42,252 nucleotides of DNA, from assembly GCF_013340935.1 (NCBI RefSeq), contig NZ_WHOS01000064.1, forward strand, positions 1 through 42,252, given 5' to 3'. This document shows, piece by piece, positions 1 to 9,218 of the stretch (the stretch's first letter is position 1; every line of letters starts with the position of its first letter). The position numbers and the translations under genes are program-made. This DNA is from Azospirillum melinis (GTDB lineage Bacteria; Pseudomonadota; Alphaproteobacteria; Azospirillales; Azospirillaceae). Under the pieces are notes generated by a model. The model saw nothing but the letters and a program-made list of their open reading frames with translations. It was not told where the DNA came from and did not search any database.

Positions 1-250
<250 letters not shown>

Positions 251-261
251 CCTCACCCCGG

Positions 262-284
262 CCCTCTCCCCGGGGGGGAGAGGG
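262..284. repeat. Inverted repeat next to the phoR 3' end
   Basis: CCCTCTCCCC (262-271) is followed after three G by its complement GGGGAGAGGG (275-284). It resembles the GGGGAGAGGG-type intergenic palindromes scattered in many GC-rich proteobacterial genomes. It may be the terminator of the histidine kinase gene. The flanking sequence is poor, so its exact length is uncertain. Confidence 0.45.
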
Positions 285-290
285 GGAAAC

Positions 291-1790
291 CGTCTCCGCC
301 ACCGCCGGCAGATAAACCGTGAAGGCGCTGCCGACCCCAACCTCGCTTTCGATGGTCAGCCGGCCGCGGTGGCGGTTCAGGATGTGCTTGACGATGGCAA
401 GCCCCAGCCCGGTGCCGCCCATGGCGCGGGAGCGCGCGGCATCGACGCGGTAGAAGCGCTCGGTCAGGCGGGGCAGGTGGGTGCGGGCGATGCCGTCGCC
501 GCGGTCGCGCACCGACACCGACACCATGGCGGTGCCGCCGCGCCCGACCCGCCTGTCCTTCGCGGCAGCGCCGGGCGCCGGCAGGCCGGTGAAGCCCACC
601 GCCGCACCGTCGGCCAGCGCCACGCTGACGGTCACGTCAGTGTCCTCGCGCGTGTATTTGATCGCGTTGCTGACGAGGTTCTGGAAGACCTGGGTCAGCT
701 GGTCCTCGTCGCCGACGACCGGCGGCACATCCTCCGGCGCCTCCATGCGCAGGCGGATGCGGCGCTCCGCCGCCTTCAGCTGAAGCGCGGCGATGACGTT
801 CTCCAGCTCCTCCACCACGTCGACCCGGTCGTTGGGCGGCATATGCTCGTCCAGCTCGATGCGGGACAGCGACAGCAGGTCGTTGACCAGACGGGTCATC
901 CGGCTGGCCTGATCGTGCATGATCGCCAGGAACCGGTCCTGCGCCTCCGGATCGTCGCGGGCGGGGCCGCGCAGCGTCTCGATGAAGCCGAGCAGCGAGG
1001 ACAGCGGCGTGCGCAGCTCGTGGCTGGCGTTGGCGATGAAGTCGGCGCGCATCTGCTCCGACCGGCGGGCGGCTGTCACGTCATGCAGGGTCAGGATCGC
1101 CATGCGGGCGACGGTGGGTGGACGCGGCGCCAGCTCCTCCTCGATCTCGCCATCCAGCAGCGAGGGGTCGGGTTCCTGCACCAGCCGCTGGAACGGCTTC
1201 ACCTGCGCTTCGAAGCTGCGCTCCACCGGGACCGGCAGTGTGAACTCGATGATACGGGACGCACCGCCGCGCAGCACCGAATCCACCGCCTCCAGCACCG
1301 CCGGCGTGCGCAGGGACGAGGCGAGGTCGCGGTCGACAATCTTGTCGCCGAACAGCTCCCGCGCCGTCTGGTTGGCGCGCACCACCTGCCGGTCGGCATC
1401 CATCAGCAGCAAGGGAGCGGGCAGGGCGTCGATCACCGCCTCGTCGGCATCCAGCTGCATCCGCACGCTTTCGGCGCGGCGCAGGCCGACCCGGTGCAAG
1501 CGGCCGATGGTGGCGGCCAGCGCCTTCAGCGCGGGCGGCGTGCCGGCCGGGGCCAGTGGCTCGTCGGTTTCGGCCAGCCGGGCGGCATAGTCGGTCACCG
1601 CATTGGCGTCACGCCGGTAGGTCCGCAGGATCTGGACCGCCCCCGTCAGGGCGGCGATGCCCGCCGCCAGCGCCAGCCCGCCATGCAAGGCCCCGCTATA
1701 GACCGCCCAGGTCAGCACGCCGGCAAGCGGTGCCAGCATCAGCAGGATGGCGGTCAGAAGCGGGGTGGGCGGCGACGCCTTCTGGCGCAT
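291..1790 (-). CDS. phoR: PhoR-type sensor histidine kinase (3' end unresolved)
   Basis: A membrane histidine kinase that would sense a stimulus (phosphate in the PhoR family) and phosphorylate a response regulator. The ATG at 1790 gives two hydrophobic segments (about residues 10-30 and 33-52), a PAS-like middle region around 105-190, an H box SHELRTPL with His257, and then a kinase/ATPase domain with N box, FYRVDAARS and the G2 box GGTGLGLAIVKH, ending GSAFTVYLP. The frame stays open past 290 into homopolymer sequence with no stop, so the true C-terminus is missing or frameshifted; the family normally ends soon after this motif. It is divergent from the XRE-cupin gene. No PhoB or pst genes are in the window, so the PhoR name rests on domain order and is moderate. 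Generic histidine kinase is certain. Confidence 0.8.
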
Positions 1791-1917
1791 GGGGTGGGCA
1801 CCGGATTTAAGGGTGGGGACGGAACGGGAATGCACGGGTCCAGCCCTTCTACACCATCGCCGCGACGCTCGCGCGGCGGTCATAAAAGATTCATGGCGGG
1901 GACTGTGCGGCCGACTG

Positions 1918-1946
1918 TTGACTCCAACATCCTGGATAGTTATTCT
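1918..1946 (+). promoter_or_regulatory. Sigma70-type promoter of the XRE-cupin gene
   Basis: TTGACT (1918-1923), a 17-bp spacer and TATTCT (1941-1946) form a near-consensus promoter. Transcription should begin about 6-7 nt downstream, at or right beside the ATG at 1953, so the mRNA would be leaderless or nearly so. No Shine-Dalgarno sequence fits between the -10 box and the ATG, which supports this. Confidence 0.6.
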
Positions 1947-1949
1947 ATC
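1935..1949. promoter_or_regulatory. Palindrome over the -10 box, likely self-operator
   Basis: GATAG-TTATT-CTATC is a perfect 5-bp inverted repeat with a 5-bp centre that covers the -10 box and ends 4 bp before the start codon. XRE-cupin regulators commonly repress themselves at such sites, so this is a plausible autorepressor operator. That role is inferred from position and symmetry only. Confidence 0.5.
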
Positions 1950-1952
1950 TTC

Positions 1953-2558
1953 ATGGAAAATGCGGAAAACGATATCGACAGCAGGCTTGCCATCCGGTTG
2001 CGTGCCCTGCGGGCGGAGCGCGGCCTGACGATGGACGGCCTGGCCGAACGGTCGGGCGTCAGCCGCTCGATGATCTCGCTGGTGGAGCGGGGGGAGAGCA
2101 GCCCGACGGCGTCGGTGCTGGAGCGCCTCGCCGCCGGGCTCGGCGTGACGCTGGCGACCCTGTTCGCCGAGGCGGAACGCCAGGATGCCAGCCCGGTCGT
2201 CCGCCGTGCCGACCAGATCGCCTGGACCGACCCGGCCACCGGCTACCGCCGCCGCAACCTGTCGCCGCCGGGCTATCCGTCCCCCATCGAGCTGGTGGAA
2301 GTGGAGCTGCCCCCGGGCGCCCGCGTCTCCTACGACAGCGGCACCCGCGCCGCCATCGTCGAGCAGCAGATCCATCTGCTGGACGGCACCATCGAGCTGA
2401 CGGTGGGGGAGGTGACGCACCGGCTGGACACCGGCGATTGCCTCGCCATGCGGCTCGACCGGCCGACCGGCTTCCACAACCCGACCGACCGCACCGCCCG
2501 CTACATCGTGGCGCTGACCACCGAGGGGCGCGGCGGTTCAAACGCCGTTAAACGCTGA
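1953..2558 (+). CDS. XRE-family regulator with C-terminal cupin domain
   Basis: A 201-residue transcription factor. An XRE/Cro helix-turn-helix lies near residues 15-70 (LAERSGVSRSMISLVERGE is the recognition part) and a small-molecule-binding cupin barrel lies near 110-195. Proteins of this build usually repress or activate a neighbouring catabolic or detoxifying gene in response to a ligand held in the cupin. The start is the ATG at 1953, directly after a near-consensus promoter with a palindrome over its -10 box; the frame is open far upstream but that is the antisense shadow of the histidine kinase. The GNAT gene follows after 11 nt and is probably co-transcribed, so the acetyltransferase is the likely target. 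The ligand is unknown. Confidence 0.9.
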   Translation: MENAENDIDSRLAIRLRALRAERGLTMDGLAERSGVSRSMISLVERGESSPTASVLERLAAGLGVTLATLFAEAERQDASPVVRRADQIAWTDPATGYRRRNLSPPGYPSPIELVEVELPPGARVSYDSGTRAAIVEQQIHLLDGTIELTVGEVTHRLDTGDCLAMRLDRPTGFHNPTDRTARYIVALTTEGRGGSNAVKR

Positions 2559-2569
2559 AGGAGCTAACC

Positions 2570-3130
2570 ATGGACGCTGCCTGCCTGGACCAGAACCGGC
2601 GGAGTGGAGACGGTGCGGTGATGGTCCGCGTGCTGACGGCGGACGAGGCCGACGGCGCCGTGCCGGGCCTGACCGACGTGCTGCTGGATTGCGTGGAGGG
2701 CGGTGCGTCGGTCAGCTTCATGGCCCCCCTCGACCGCGCCACCGCCGAAAGCTTCTGGCGGAGCGTGGCGGCCGGGGTGGAGCGGGGGGAACGCATCCTG
2801 CTGGTGGCGGAGGATGGCGACGGCGTGCTTGGCACCGTCCAGCTGGTGGTCGCCCAGCCGCCGAACCAGCCGCACCGCGCCGACCTGTCCAAGATGCTGG
2901 TCCACCGCCGCGGTCGCCGCCGCGGCGTCGGCGCCGCCCTGATGCAGGCGGCCGAGGATGCGGGACGCGCCGCCGGCAAGACCCTGCTGGTGCTGGACAC
3001 CGCCTCACCCGAGGCCGAGCGGCTCTACACGCGCGCCGGCTGGGTGAAGGTCGGCGTCATCCCGAACTTCGCCCTGTGGCCGCAGGGCGGACTCTGCGAC
3101 ACGGCTTTCTTCTACAAGGCGTTGGGGTGA
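2570..3130 (+). CDS. GNAT-family N-acetyltransferase
   Basis: A 186-residue protein with the GNAT fold, expected to move an acetyl group from acetyl-CoA to an amine. The acetyl-CoA pyrophosphate-binding loop (Q/R-x-x-G-x-G/A) is visible as RRRGVGAAL near residues 116-124, after the beta-4 strand ADLSKMLV. The C-terminal part contains the usual A-x-x-LYxRAGW segment (about 149-158). The start is ATG 2570, preceded by AAGGAG about 7 nt upstream; an internal Met at residue 18 is an alternative. It is 11 nt behind the XRE-cupin gene and probably in one operon with it. The substrate cannot be told from sequence. It faces the toxin gene tail to tail with an 18-nt gap. Confidence 0.9.
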   Translation: MDAACLDQNRRSGDGAVMVRVLTADEADGAVPGLTDVLLDCVEGGASVSFMAPLDRATAESFWRSVAAGVERGERILLVAEDGDGVLGTVQLVVAQPPNQPHRADLSKMLVHRRGRRRGVGAALMQAAEDAGRAAGKTLLVLDTASPEAERLYTRAGWVKVGVIPNFALWPQGGLCDTAFFYKALG

Positions 3131-3148
3131 ATGACAGTTCGAACGGCT

Positions 3149-3604
3149 CTAGAAGGTAAGGAGTTCTTCAAGAACCGATGCATTGGCCGAGGCAAATGGG
3201 TTCATAAACCGAACCCCTTCAAGCTCCCGGCCGTCTTGCAAATCTTCACTGAAAAGGACACGGCCGCCGGCACGCCTTATCACAGACCAGATCATGCCGT
3301 CCCAGAATTGGACGCCATGGTCACGGTGTATGCGCATAGCGTCGACGACATCTGCAAATACCGCCTCACGTATTGGAAAAACTGCGCTCCATACGTCGAC
3401 ATAACGTGAGGCTTGCTCCGGAGAAGCGCGGTACTTCCTGACCGCGACGGAATAAAACTCGGTCAAGGTCTGAAGCGGCAACACCCCACACCCACCAGCA
3501 CCCAGCCGATCAAGAAGATAGACCGCCCTGCGATGCTTTTCGGGGTCGCCAGCACTATCGACAGCATAGAGAAGAACGTTGGTATCGATCCCAGCCAACT
3601 TCAT
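3149..3604 (-). CDS. PIN-domain toxin, VapC-like ribonuclease
   Basis: A 151-residue PIN domain protein. PIN nucleases cleave RNA with acidic residues that bind Mg2+; here Asp7 (in IDTNVLLY), Glu49 (TLTEF), Asp102 (FWDGMIW) and Asp121 (SEDLQDG) sit where the family expects them, so the enzyme looks intact. The start codon overlaps the stop of the upstream antitoxin gene by 4 nt (ATGA), the classic arrangement for translational coupling of a toxin to its antitoxin. The target RNA is unknown; VapC relatives cut tRNA or rRNA. Family assignment is strong and toxicity is inferred. Confidence 0.88.
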   Translation of the reverse strand: MKLAGIDTNVLLYAVDSAGDPEKHRRAVYLLDRLGAGGCGVLPLQTLTEFYSVAVRKYRASPEQASRYVDVWSAVFPIREAVFADVVDAMRIHRDHGVQFWDGMIWSVIRRAGGRVLFSEDLQDGRELEGVRFMNPFASANASVLEELLTF

Positions 3605-3849
3605 CGCGAATGCACATCGTCGCGGTCGACACCGCCGCAGAAGCCAAGAGGAAGCCCTTGCGAAAGCATCGCCATCATCCGCCGATGCGCACTGCTGCGA
3701 TCCACGTTCATGGATGCATCGGCAGGCGATAGCACGGCAACCGGTTTGCCATCCTTGGTGATGGTGATACGCGCGCCGCTTTCAACGTCGCGCAGCATTT
3801 TCGAAAAGTCGCGGTTCGCTTCCGCCGCACTGACGAGACCGTCCGGCAT
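3601..3849 (-). CDS. Phd/YefM-type antitoxin
   Basis: An 82-residue protein whose N-terminal half matches the Phd/YefM DNA-binding antitoxin fold: an A-x-x-ARxxFSxML-like segment (AAEANRDFSKMLRDVE, about residues 7-22) and then the beta hairpin ITITKDGKPVAVL. The tail would wrap the PIN toxin. ATG 3849 is chosen because GGAGG (3862-3858) lies 8 nt upstream; Met codons at 3855 and 3870 are in frame but badly spaced. The stop overlaps the toxin start. A weak promoter (GTGACC, 18 bp, TATATT at 3890-3885) lies just upstream. Such antitoxins normally repress their own operon together with the toxin. Confidence 0.82.
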   Translation of the reverse strand: MPDGLVSAAEANRDFSKMLRDVESGARITITKDGKPVAVLSPADASMNVDRSSAHRRMMAMLSQGLPLGFCGGVDRDDVHSR

Positions 3850-3912
3850 GGGCATCCCCTCCCAACACATGGTGTCTGGAGCAGAATATAGGATGCCCAG
3901 GCCGGCGAGGTC

Positions 3913-3948
3913 ACGCCTCTTCCTCCACCGCGGCGGAAGAAGAGGCGT
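3913..3948. terminator. 36-nt inverted repeat after maeB
   Basis: The 36 bases form an almost uninterrupted inverted repeat: the outer 10 bp pair perfectly (ACGCCTCTTC with GAAGAGGCGT) and only two inner positions mismatch. It lies 6 nt past the maeB stop on the minus strand. No T-run follows on that strand, so it may be a weak or Rho-assisted terminator. It also separates maeB transcription from the antitoxin promoter. Confidence 0.55.
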
Positions 3949-3954
3949 CTCAGC

Positions 3955-6219
3955 TCACCACGGCAGCGAGTCATGTGCCGCCAATGCGGCGGCGGTGACG
4001 ATGTCGTTGACCGAGGCGCCCATGGTGACGATCTGCGCCGGCTTGTCCAAGCCGATCAGCAGCGGGCCGATCATCTGGCCGCCGGCCATCTTGTTCAGCA
4101 GCTTGGCCGAGATGTTGGCCGAATGCAGGCCGGGCATGATCAGCACGTTGGCCGGGCCGGACAGCCGGCAGAACGGGTAGACCCGCTTCATCAGCTGGTA
4201 ATCCAGCGCCACATCGGCCGACATCTCGCCGTCATACTCGAAATCGACCCGGCGGCTGTCGAGGATCGACAGGGCTTCCCGCAGCGGATCGGTGTTCGGA
4301 TGCGGCGTCTGGCCGAAGTTGGAGAAGGACAGCATCGCGATCCGCGGCTCGTGCCCCATCTGCCGCGCCTTGGCCGCGGCTCCGATGGCGATGTCGGCCA
4401 GCGTCTTGCCGTCGGGACGGACATGGACGGTGGTGTCGGCGATGAAGACGGTGCGGTTGCGGGTAATCGAAAGGTGCAGGCCGAACACCGGCTCGCTCGC
4501 CTTGGGATCGATGACGCGGCGGATTTCCTCATAGGCGACGCCGAAGCTGCGGGTCAGGCCGGTCACCATGGCGTGGGCGTCGCCCTGCGCCACCATGCAG
4601 GCGGCGAAGACGTTGCGGTCCTGGTTGACCATCCGCTGGCAGTCGCGCAGCAGCGCGCCCTTGCGCTGCAGGCGGCGGTAGAGGTGGTCGGCGTAGCGGC
4701 GGTTGGCGTCCGACAGGCGGGCGTTGTGGATCTCGAACTGGACGTTGGGCTGCCCCATCGCCGTCAGCTGTTCCCGGATGACCTCTTCCCGGCCGATCAG
4801 CACCGGCGTGCCGTAACCGTGGGCCCGGAAGGCCATGGCGGCACGGATCGTCCGTTCCTCCTCGCCCTCGGCGAAGACGACGCGGCGCGGGTTGGTCCGC
4901 ACCTTCTCCAGGATCAGTTCCAGGCTGTCGGCGGTCGGGTCCAGGCGGGTGCGCAGGGAATGCTTGTAGCTGGTCAGGTCGAGGATCGGCTTGCGCGCCA
5001 CCCCGCTTTCCATGGCGGCCTGGGCGACGGCGGCCGGGACGGTGACGATCAGGCGTGGGTCGAACGGCACCGGGATGATGTAGTCCGGACCGTAGCGCAG
5101 CCGGCGCCCGGAATAGGCGGCATCGACCTCGTCCGGCACATCCTCGCGCGCCAGCGCCGCCAGCGCCTTGGCGGCGGCGACCTTCATCGCCTCGTTGATG
5201 GTGGTGGCGCGGACGTCGAGCGCGCCGCGGAACAGGTAGGGGAAGCCCAGGACGTTGTTGACCTGGTTCGGGTAGTCGGAGCGGCCGGTCGCCACGATGG
5301 CGTCGCCGCGCACCGCCTTGACCTCTTCCGGCGTGATTTCCGGATCGGGGTTGGCCAGCGCGAAGATGATCGGCTTGGCCGCCATCGACTTGACCATTTC
5401 CGGCGTCATCGCCCCCTTGGCCGACAGGCCGACGAACACGTCCGATCCGGCCACCGCCTCTTCCAGCGTGCGCTTGTCGGTCTCGACGGCGAAGGACGAC
5501 TTCCACTGGTTCATGCCGTTGGTGCGGCCGCGATAGACCACGCCCTTGGTGTCGCACAGGATGATGTTTTCACGTGAAACACCCATCGTGCAGAACAGCT
5601 CGGCGCAGGCGATGCCCGCCGCACCGGCGCCGTTCACCACCATCGTCACGTCCTCGATTCGGCGGCCGGTGATGTCGCAGGCGTTGATCAGGCCGGCGGC
5701 GGCGATGATCGCGGTGCCGTGCTGGTCGTCGTGGAAGACCGGGATGTCCAGCAGTTCGCGCAGCCGCTCCTCGATGATGAAGCAGTCGGGCGCCTTGATG
5801 TCTTCCAGGTTGATGCCGCCGAAGCTGGGGCCGAGGAAGCGCACGCAGTTGACGAATTCATCCACGTCGCGGGTGTCGACCTCCAGGTCGATGCCGTCGA
5901 CATCGGCGAAGCGCTTGAACAGCACCGCCTTGCCTTCCATCACCGGCTTGCCGGCGAGCGCGCCCAGGTCGCCCAGCCCCAGCACCGCCGTGCCGTTGGA
6001 GATGATGGCGACGATGTTGCCCTTGGCCGTGTAGTCGTAGGCGAGCGACGGATCTTCGGCGATGCGCAGGCAGGGCACGGCGACGCCGGGCGAATAAGCC
6101 AGCGCCAGATCGCGCTGGGTGGTCAGCGGCTTGGTCGGGGTGATTTCCAGCTTGCCGGGCCGGCCGCTGGAATGCAGCAGCAGGGCCTCTTCATCGGTGA
6201 CGCGCTTGGTGTCGGACAT
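3955..6219 (-). CDS. maeB: NADP-dependent malic enzyme, MaeB type with PTA-like domain
   Basis: A 754-residue enzyme that decarboxylates malate to pyruvate with NADP reduction, feeding NADPH and acetyl-CoA supply. The N-terminal 430 residues are the malic enzyme: AYSPGVAVPC, GNIVAIISNGTAVLGLGDLG, FHDDQHGTA and the nucleotide-binding VVNGAGAAG are all present. The remaining about 320 residues are a phosphotransacetylase-like domain, which in MaeB proteins is regulatory (acetyl-CoA inhibition) rather than catalytic. The ATG at 6219 starts MSDTKRVTDEEAL; upstream in-frame codons lack family similarity. A parS-like site lies inside the gene at 5566-5581. Monocistronic as far as seen. Confidence 0.96.
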   Translation of the reverse strand: MSDTKRVTDEEALLLHSSGRPGKLEITPTKPLTTQRDLALAYSPGVAVPCLRIAEDPSLAYDYTAKGNIVAIISNGTAVLGLGDLGALAGKPVMEGKAVLFKRFADVDGIDLEVDTRDVDEFVNCVRFLGPSFGGINLEDIKAPDCFIIEERLRELLDIPVFHDDQHGTAIIAAAGLINACDITGRRIEDVTMVVNGAGAAGIACAELFCTMGVSRENIILCDTKGVVYRGRTNGMNQWKSSFAVETDKRTLEEAVAGSDVFVGLSAKGAMTPEMVKSMAAKPIIFALANPDPEITPEEVKAVRGDAIVATGRSDYPNQVNNVLGFPYLFRGALDVRATTINEAMKVAAAKALAALAREDVPDEVDAAYSGRRLRYGPDYIIPVPFDPRLIVTVPAAVAQAAMESGVARKPILDLTSYKHSLRTRLDPTADSLELILEKVRTNPRRVVFAEGEEERTIRAAMAFRAHGYGTPVLIGREEVIREQLTAMGQPNVQFEIHNARLSDANRRYADHLYRRLQRKGALLRDCQRMVNQDRNVFAACMVAQGDAHAMVTGLTRSFGVAYEEIRRVIDPKASEPVFGLHLSITRNRTVFIADTTVHVRPDGKTLADIAIGAAAKARQMGHEPRIAMLSFSNFGQTPHPNTDPLREALSILDSRRVDFEYDGEMSADVALDYQLMKRVYPFCRLSGPANVLIMPGLHSANISAKLLNKMAGGQMIGPLLIGLDKPAQIVTMGASVNDIVTAAALAAHDSLPW
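5566..5581. other. parS-like ParB site inside maeB (imperfect)
   Basis: GTTTTCACGTGAAACA keeps the central TTTCACGTGAAA of the parS consensus TGTTTCACGTGAAACA with two mismatches in the left arm. On the gene's strand it encodes V-S-R-E-N. It is about 19.5 kb left of the proposed oriC, the outermost and weakest of five such sites. Confidence 0.6.
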
Positions 6220-6526
6220 GGATGTCGTGTTCCTCAACGGAGTGTACAGCCCGTCGGTCGTCGTTGATGCTTTTTGTGCGGTGCGCTGCCGACGGTGGGG
6301 CCGCGATGGTACACGCCGCACGCGCAACTCGCCAAGCCTCCAAAGCCTGCTTTTTGTACGAATCATGCATTTCTTTGACGATTGAAGACACATTCAGTTG
6401 GGATTGCGTCCTATCTGCTGCGCTCGCCTTGCATGACCATGGCGTTTGGAAGGGCCGGGCGGCGGCTGTTACCATACGGTGCGCCCCCGCAACCCGCGCT
6501 TTTCCGCCTCTGCCGGAGCCTCCATC
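6220..6526. other. Intergenic region between maeB and the MFS gene
   Basis: This 307-nt divergent spacer should hold promoters for maeB (leftward) and the transporter (rightward), but I cannot identify a convincing -35/-10 pair. It contains the decamer TGCTTTTTGT twice in direct orientation, at 6268-6277 and 6348-6357, exactly 80 bp apart. No small reading frame here looks like a gene. Confidence 0.4.
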
Positions 6527-7831
6527 TTGTCCCAGGCCACACGCCCTGCGGCACCCACCGCTTTGACGCCTGACGAACGCCGCATCACGCTGGTCATCGC
6601 AGCGGTGCAGTTCATCAACATCCTGGACTTCATGATGGTGATGCCGCTCGGTCCCGACTTCGCACGGGCGCTCGGCATCCCGGCGGCGCACATCGGCTAT
6701 ATCGGCGGCAGCTACACCGCCGCCGCCGCGGTGGCCGGGCTGATCGGGTCGATGCTGCTCGACCGCTTCGACCGGCGCCGCGCGCTTGCCGTGGCGATGG
6801 CCGGGCTGATCGTTTCCACCGCGCTCGGCGGTCTGGCCTGGGATTTCCCGTCACTGCTGGCGGCGCGTGTGCTGGCCGGGCTGTTCGGCGGCCCGGCCGT
6901 CGCGGTCGCCATCGCCACGCTGACCGATCAAGTGGCGCCGCAGCGGCGCGGGCAGGCCATGGGGGCCGTCATGTCGGCCTTCTCGCTGTCGGCCATCGCC
7001 GGGGTGCCGGTGGGGCTGGAACTGGCGTTCTATGGCGGCTGGCGCCTGCCTTTCTTCGCCGTGGCCTTTGCCGGGCTGGTCGTCGCCGTCGCCGCCATCG
7101 CCATCCTGCCGCCGCAGCGCGGCCATCTGACTGCCGGAACCGGGGCAGGGGTGAAGACCGGCGCCTGGGTGCGGATGACGGCGCTGCTGTCCCGCCGCAA
7201 GGTCTGGCTGGCCTACGCCACGGTGGCGCTTGTGCAGGTCCAGCAATTCATGATCGTCCCCAACATCGCCGCCTATGTGCAGGGCAATCTGGGCTTCCCG
7301 CGCGACCATCTCAGCCTGGTCTACATGACCGGCGGCGCGCTGAGCTTCTTCGCCTCGCGCTGGGCCGGCCGGCTGGTCGACCGCCATGGGTCCAGCGCCA
7401 TCACCTTCGTGGCGACCGTGGGGTTGAGCGTCGTGATCTTCACCGCCTTCGTCGGCTATCGCCCCTGGATGCCGGTGCTGGGACTGTTCCCCTTCTTCAT
7501 GACCTTCGTCGGCGTCCGCATGGTCGCCAACGGCGCCGCCTTCTCCCGCGTGCCCGACCCGCAGGAGCGCGCCGGCTTCATGGCGCTGGTGTCGGCGGTC
7601 CAGCATCTCAGCTCGGCCTTCGGCGCCTTCCTGTCGGCGGAGATCCTGACCAACGCGCCGGACGGCCGGCTGGAGCATGTCTCGACCATGGCCACGGTCT
7701 CCATCGCCATAGGGCTTGCCATCCCTGTGCTGACGCTGTGGCTGGAGCGGGCGACGCGCCCGGTGGTGACGCCTTCGCCTGCCACGATGATCACGGACAC
7801 CGTGCTGGACGGGGCGGGGCAGAGCCGTTAG
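6527..7831 (+). CDS. MFS transporter (drug/metabolite efflux type)
   Basis: A 12-helix major facilitator superfamily protein of about 434 residues in the inner membrane, probably a proton-driven exporter. The N-terminal half shows INILDFMMVMPLGPDF in helix 1 and the MFS motif A-like loop LLDRFDRRRAL between helices 2 and 3; the second half starts after the loop near 7140-7200. I choose TTG 6527, which has GGAG 8 nt upstream and gives MSQATRP; an in-frame ATG at 6446 would add 27 residues with no family resemblance. The substrate is unknown. It stands 39 nt before rph but is unrelated in function. Confidence 0.85.
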   Translation: MSQATRPAAPTALTPDERRITLVIAAVQFINILDFMMVMPLGPDFARALGIPAAHIGYIGGSYTAAAAVAGLIGSMLLDRFDRRRALAVAMAGLIVSTALGGLAWDFPSLLAARVLAGLFGGPAVAVAIATLTDQVAPQRRGQAMGAVMSAFSLSAIAGVPVGLELAFYGGWRLPFFAVAFAGLVVAVAAIAILPPQRGHLTAGTGAGVKTGAWVRMTALLSRRKVWLAYATVALVQVQQFMIVPNIAAYVQGNLGFPRDHLSLVYMTGGALSFFASRWAGRLVDRHGSSAITFVATVGLSVVIFTAFVGYRPWMPVLGLFPFFMTFVGVRMVANGAAFSRVPDPQERAGFMALVSAVQHLSSAFGAFLSAEILTNAPDGRLEHVSTMATVSIAIGLAIPVLTLWLERATRPVVTPSPATMITDTVLDGAGQSR

Positions 7832-7870
7832 CTTGCCGCCGATCTGCAAACGACCTTCGGAATGATGCCC

Positions 7871-8590
<720 letters not shown>

Positions 8591-8616
8591 GACCGTTTCA
8601 GCAGAGGTTCATGACC

Positions 8617-9216
8617 ATGTCCGCTCCCCGCCGCTTCACCGGCGACACCCTCGTCATCGCCAGCCACAACAAGGGCAAGGTGCGCGAGATCGCCGAGCTG
8701 CTCGGCCCCTATGTCGCCACTTTCACCTCGGCCGGGGAACTGGGCCTGCCCGAACCTGAGGAAACCGGCACCAGCTTCATCGCCAATGCCGAACTCAAGG
8801 CCAGGGCCGCGGCCGCCGCCGGCCACATGGCGCTCGCCGACGACAGCGGGCTGGTGGTGCCGGCGCTGAACGGCGACCCCGGCATCTACTCCGCCCGCTG
8901 GGCCGGCCCGGCCAAGGACTTCGCCATGGCGATGCAAAAGGTCGAGGACGGGCTTGTCGGCAAAGCCGACCGCAGCGCCTATTTCGTCTGCGCCCTGTCG
9001 CTCGCCTGGCCGGACGGGCATGTCGAGACGGTGGAGGGCCGCTGCACCGGCACGCTGGTGTGGCCGCCGCGGGGGCCGCATGGCTTCGGCTATGACCCGA
9101 TGTTCCTGCCGGACGGCCACGGGCTGACCTTCGGCGAGATGGACCCGGTGAAGAAGCATGAGATGAGCCACCGCGCCGACGCCTTCCGCCAGCTGGTGGA
9201 GCGGTGCTTCCGGTGA
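8617..9216 (+). CDS. rdgB: dITP/XTP pyrophosphatase (RdgB/HAM1)
   Basis: A 199-residue pyrophosphatase that removes non-canonical purine triphosphates (ITP, dITP, XTP) from the nucleotide pool so they do not enter DNA or RNA. Family signatures are clear: SHNKGKVREI (16-25), SFIANAELKA, ADDSGLVV with the metal-binding acidic residues (74-81), GFGYDPMF, and the C-terminal SHRADAF. ATG 8617 has AGAGG 9 nt upstream, whereas the ATG at 8611 has only 3 nt, so 8617 is preferred. It sits between rph and hemW with 26-nt and 2-nt gaps, a tight plus-strand operon. Confidence 0.96.
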   Translation: MSAPRRFTGDTLVIASHNKGKVREIAELLGPYVATFTSAGELGLPEPEETGTSFIANAELKARAAAAAGHMALADDSGLVVPALNGDPGIYSARWAGPAKDFAMAMQKVEDGLVGKADRSAYFVCALSLAWPDGHVETVEGRCTGTLVWPPRGPHGFGYDPMFLPDGHGLTFGEMDPVKKHEMSHRADAFRQLVERCFR

Positions 9217-9218
9217 CC

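Noticed and set aside
369..1952. Very long plus-strand open frame ahead of the XRE-cupin gene
   Set aside because: It is the antisense shadow of the histidine kinase gene in high-GC DNA and carries no conserved motif; the regulator starts at 1953.
3973..5577. Long plus-strand frame opposite maeB, and similar frames opposite mnmE, DUF255, hemE, hemH and rho
   Set aside because: All lie opposite strongly conserved genes and show His/Gln/Arg-rich shadow composition.
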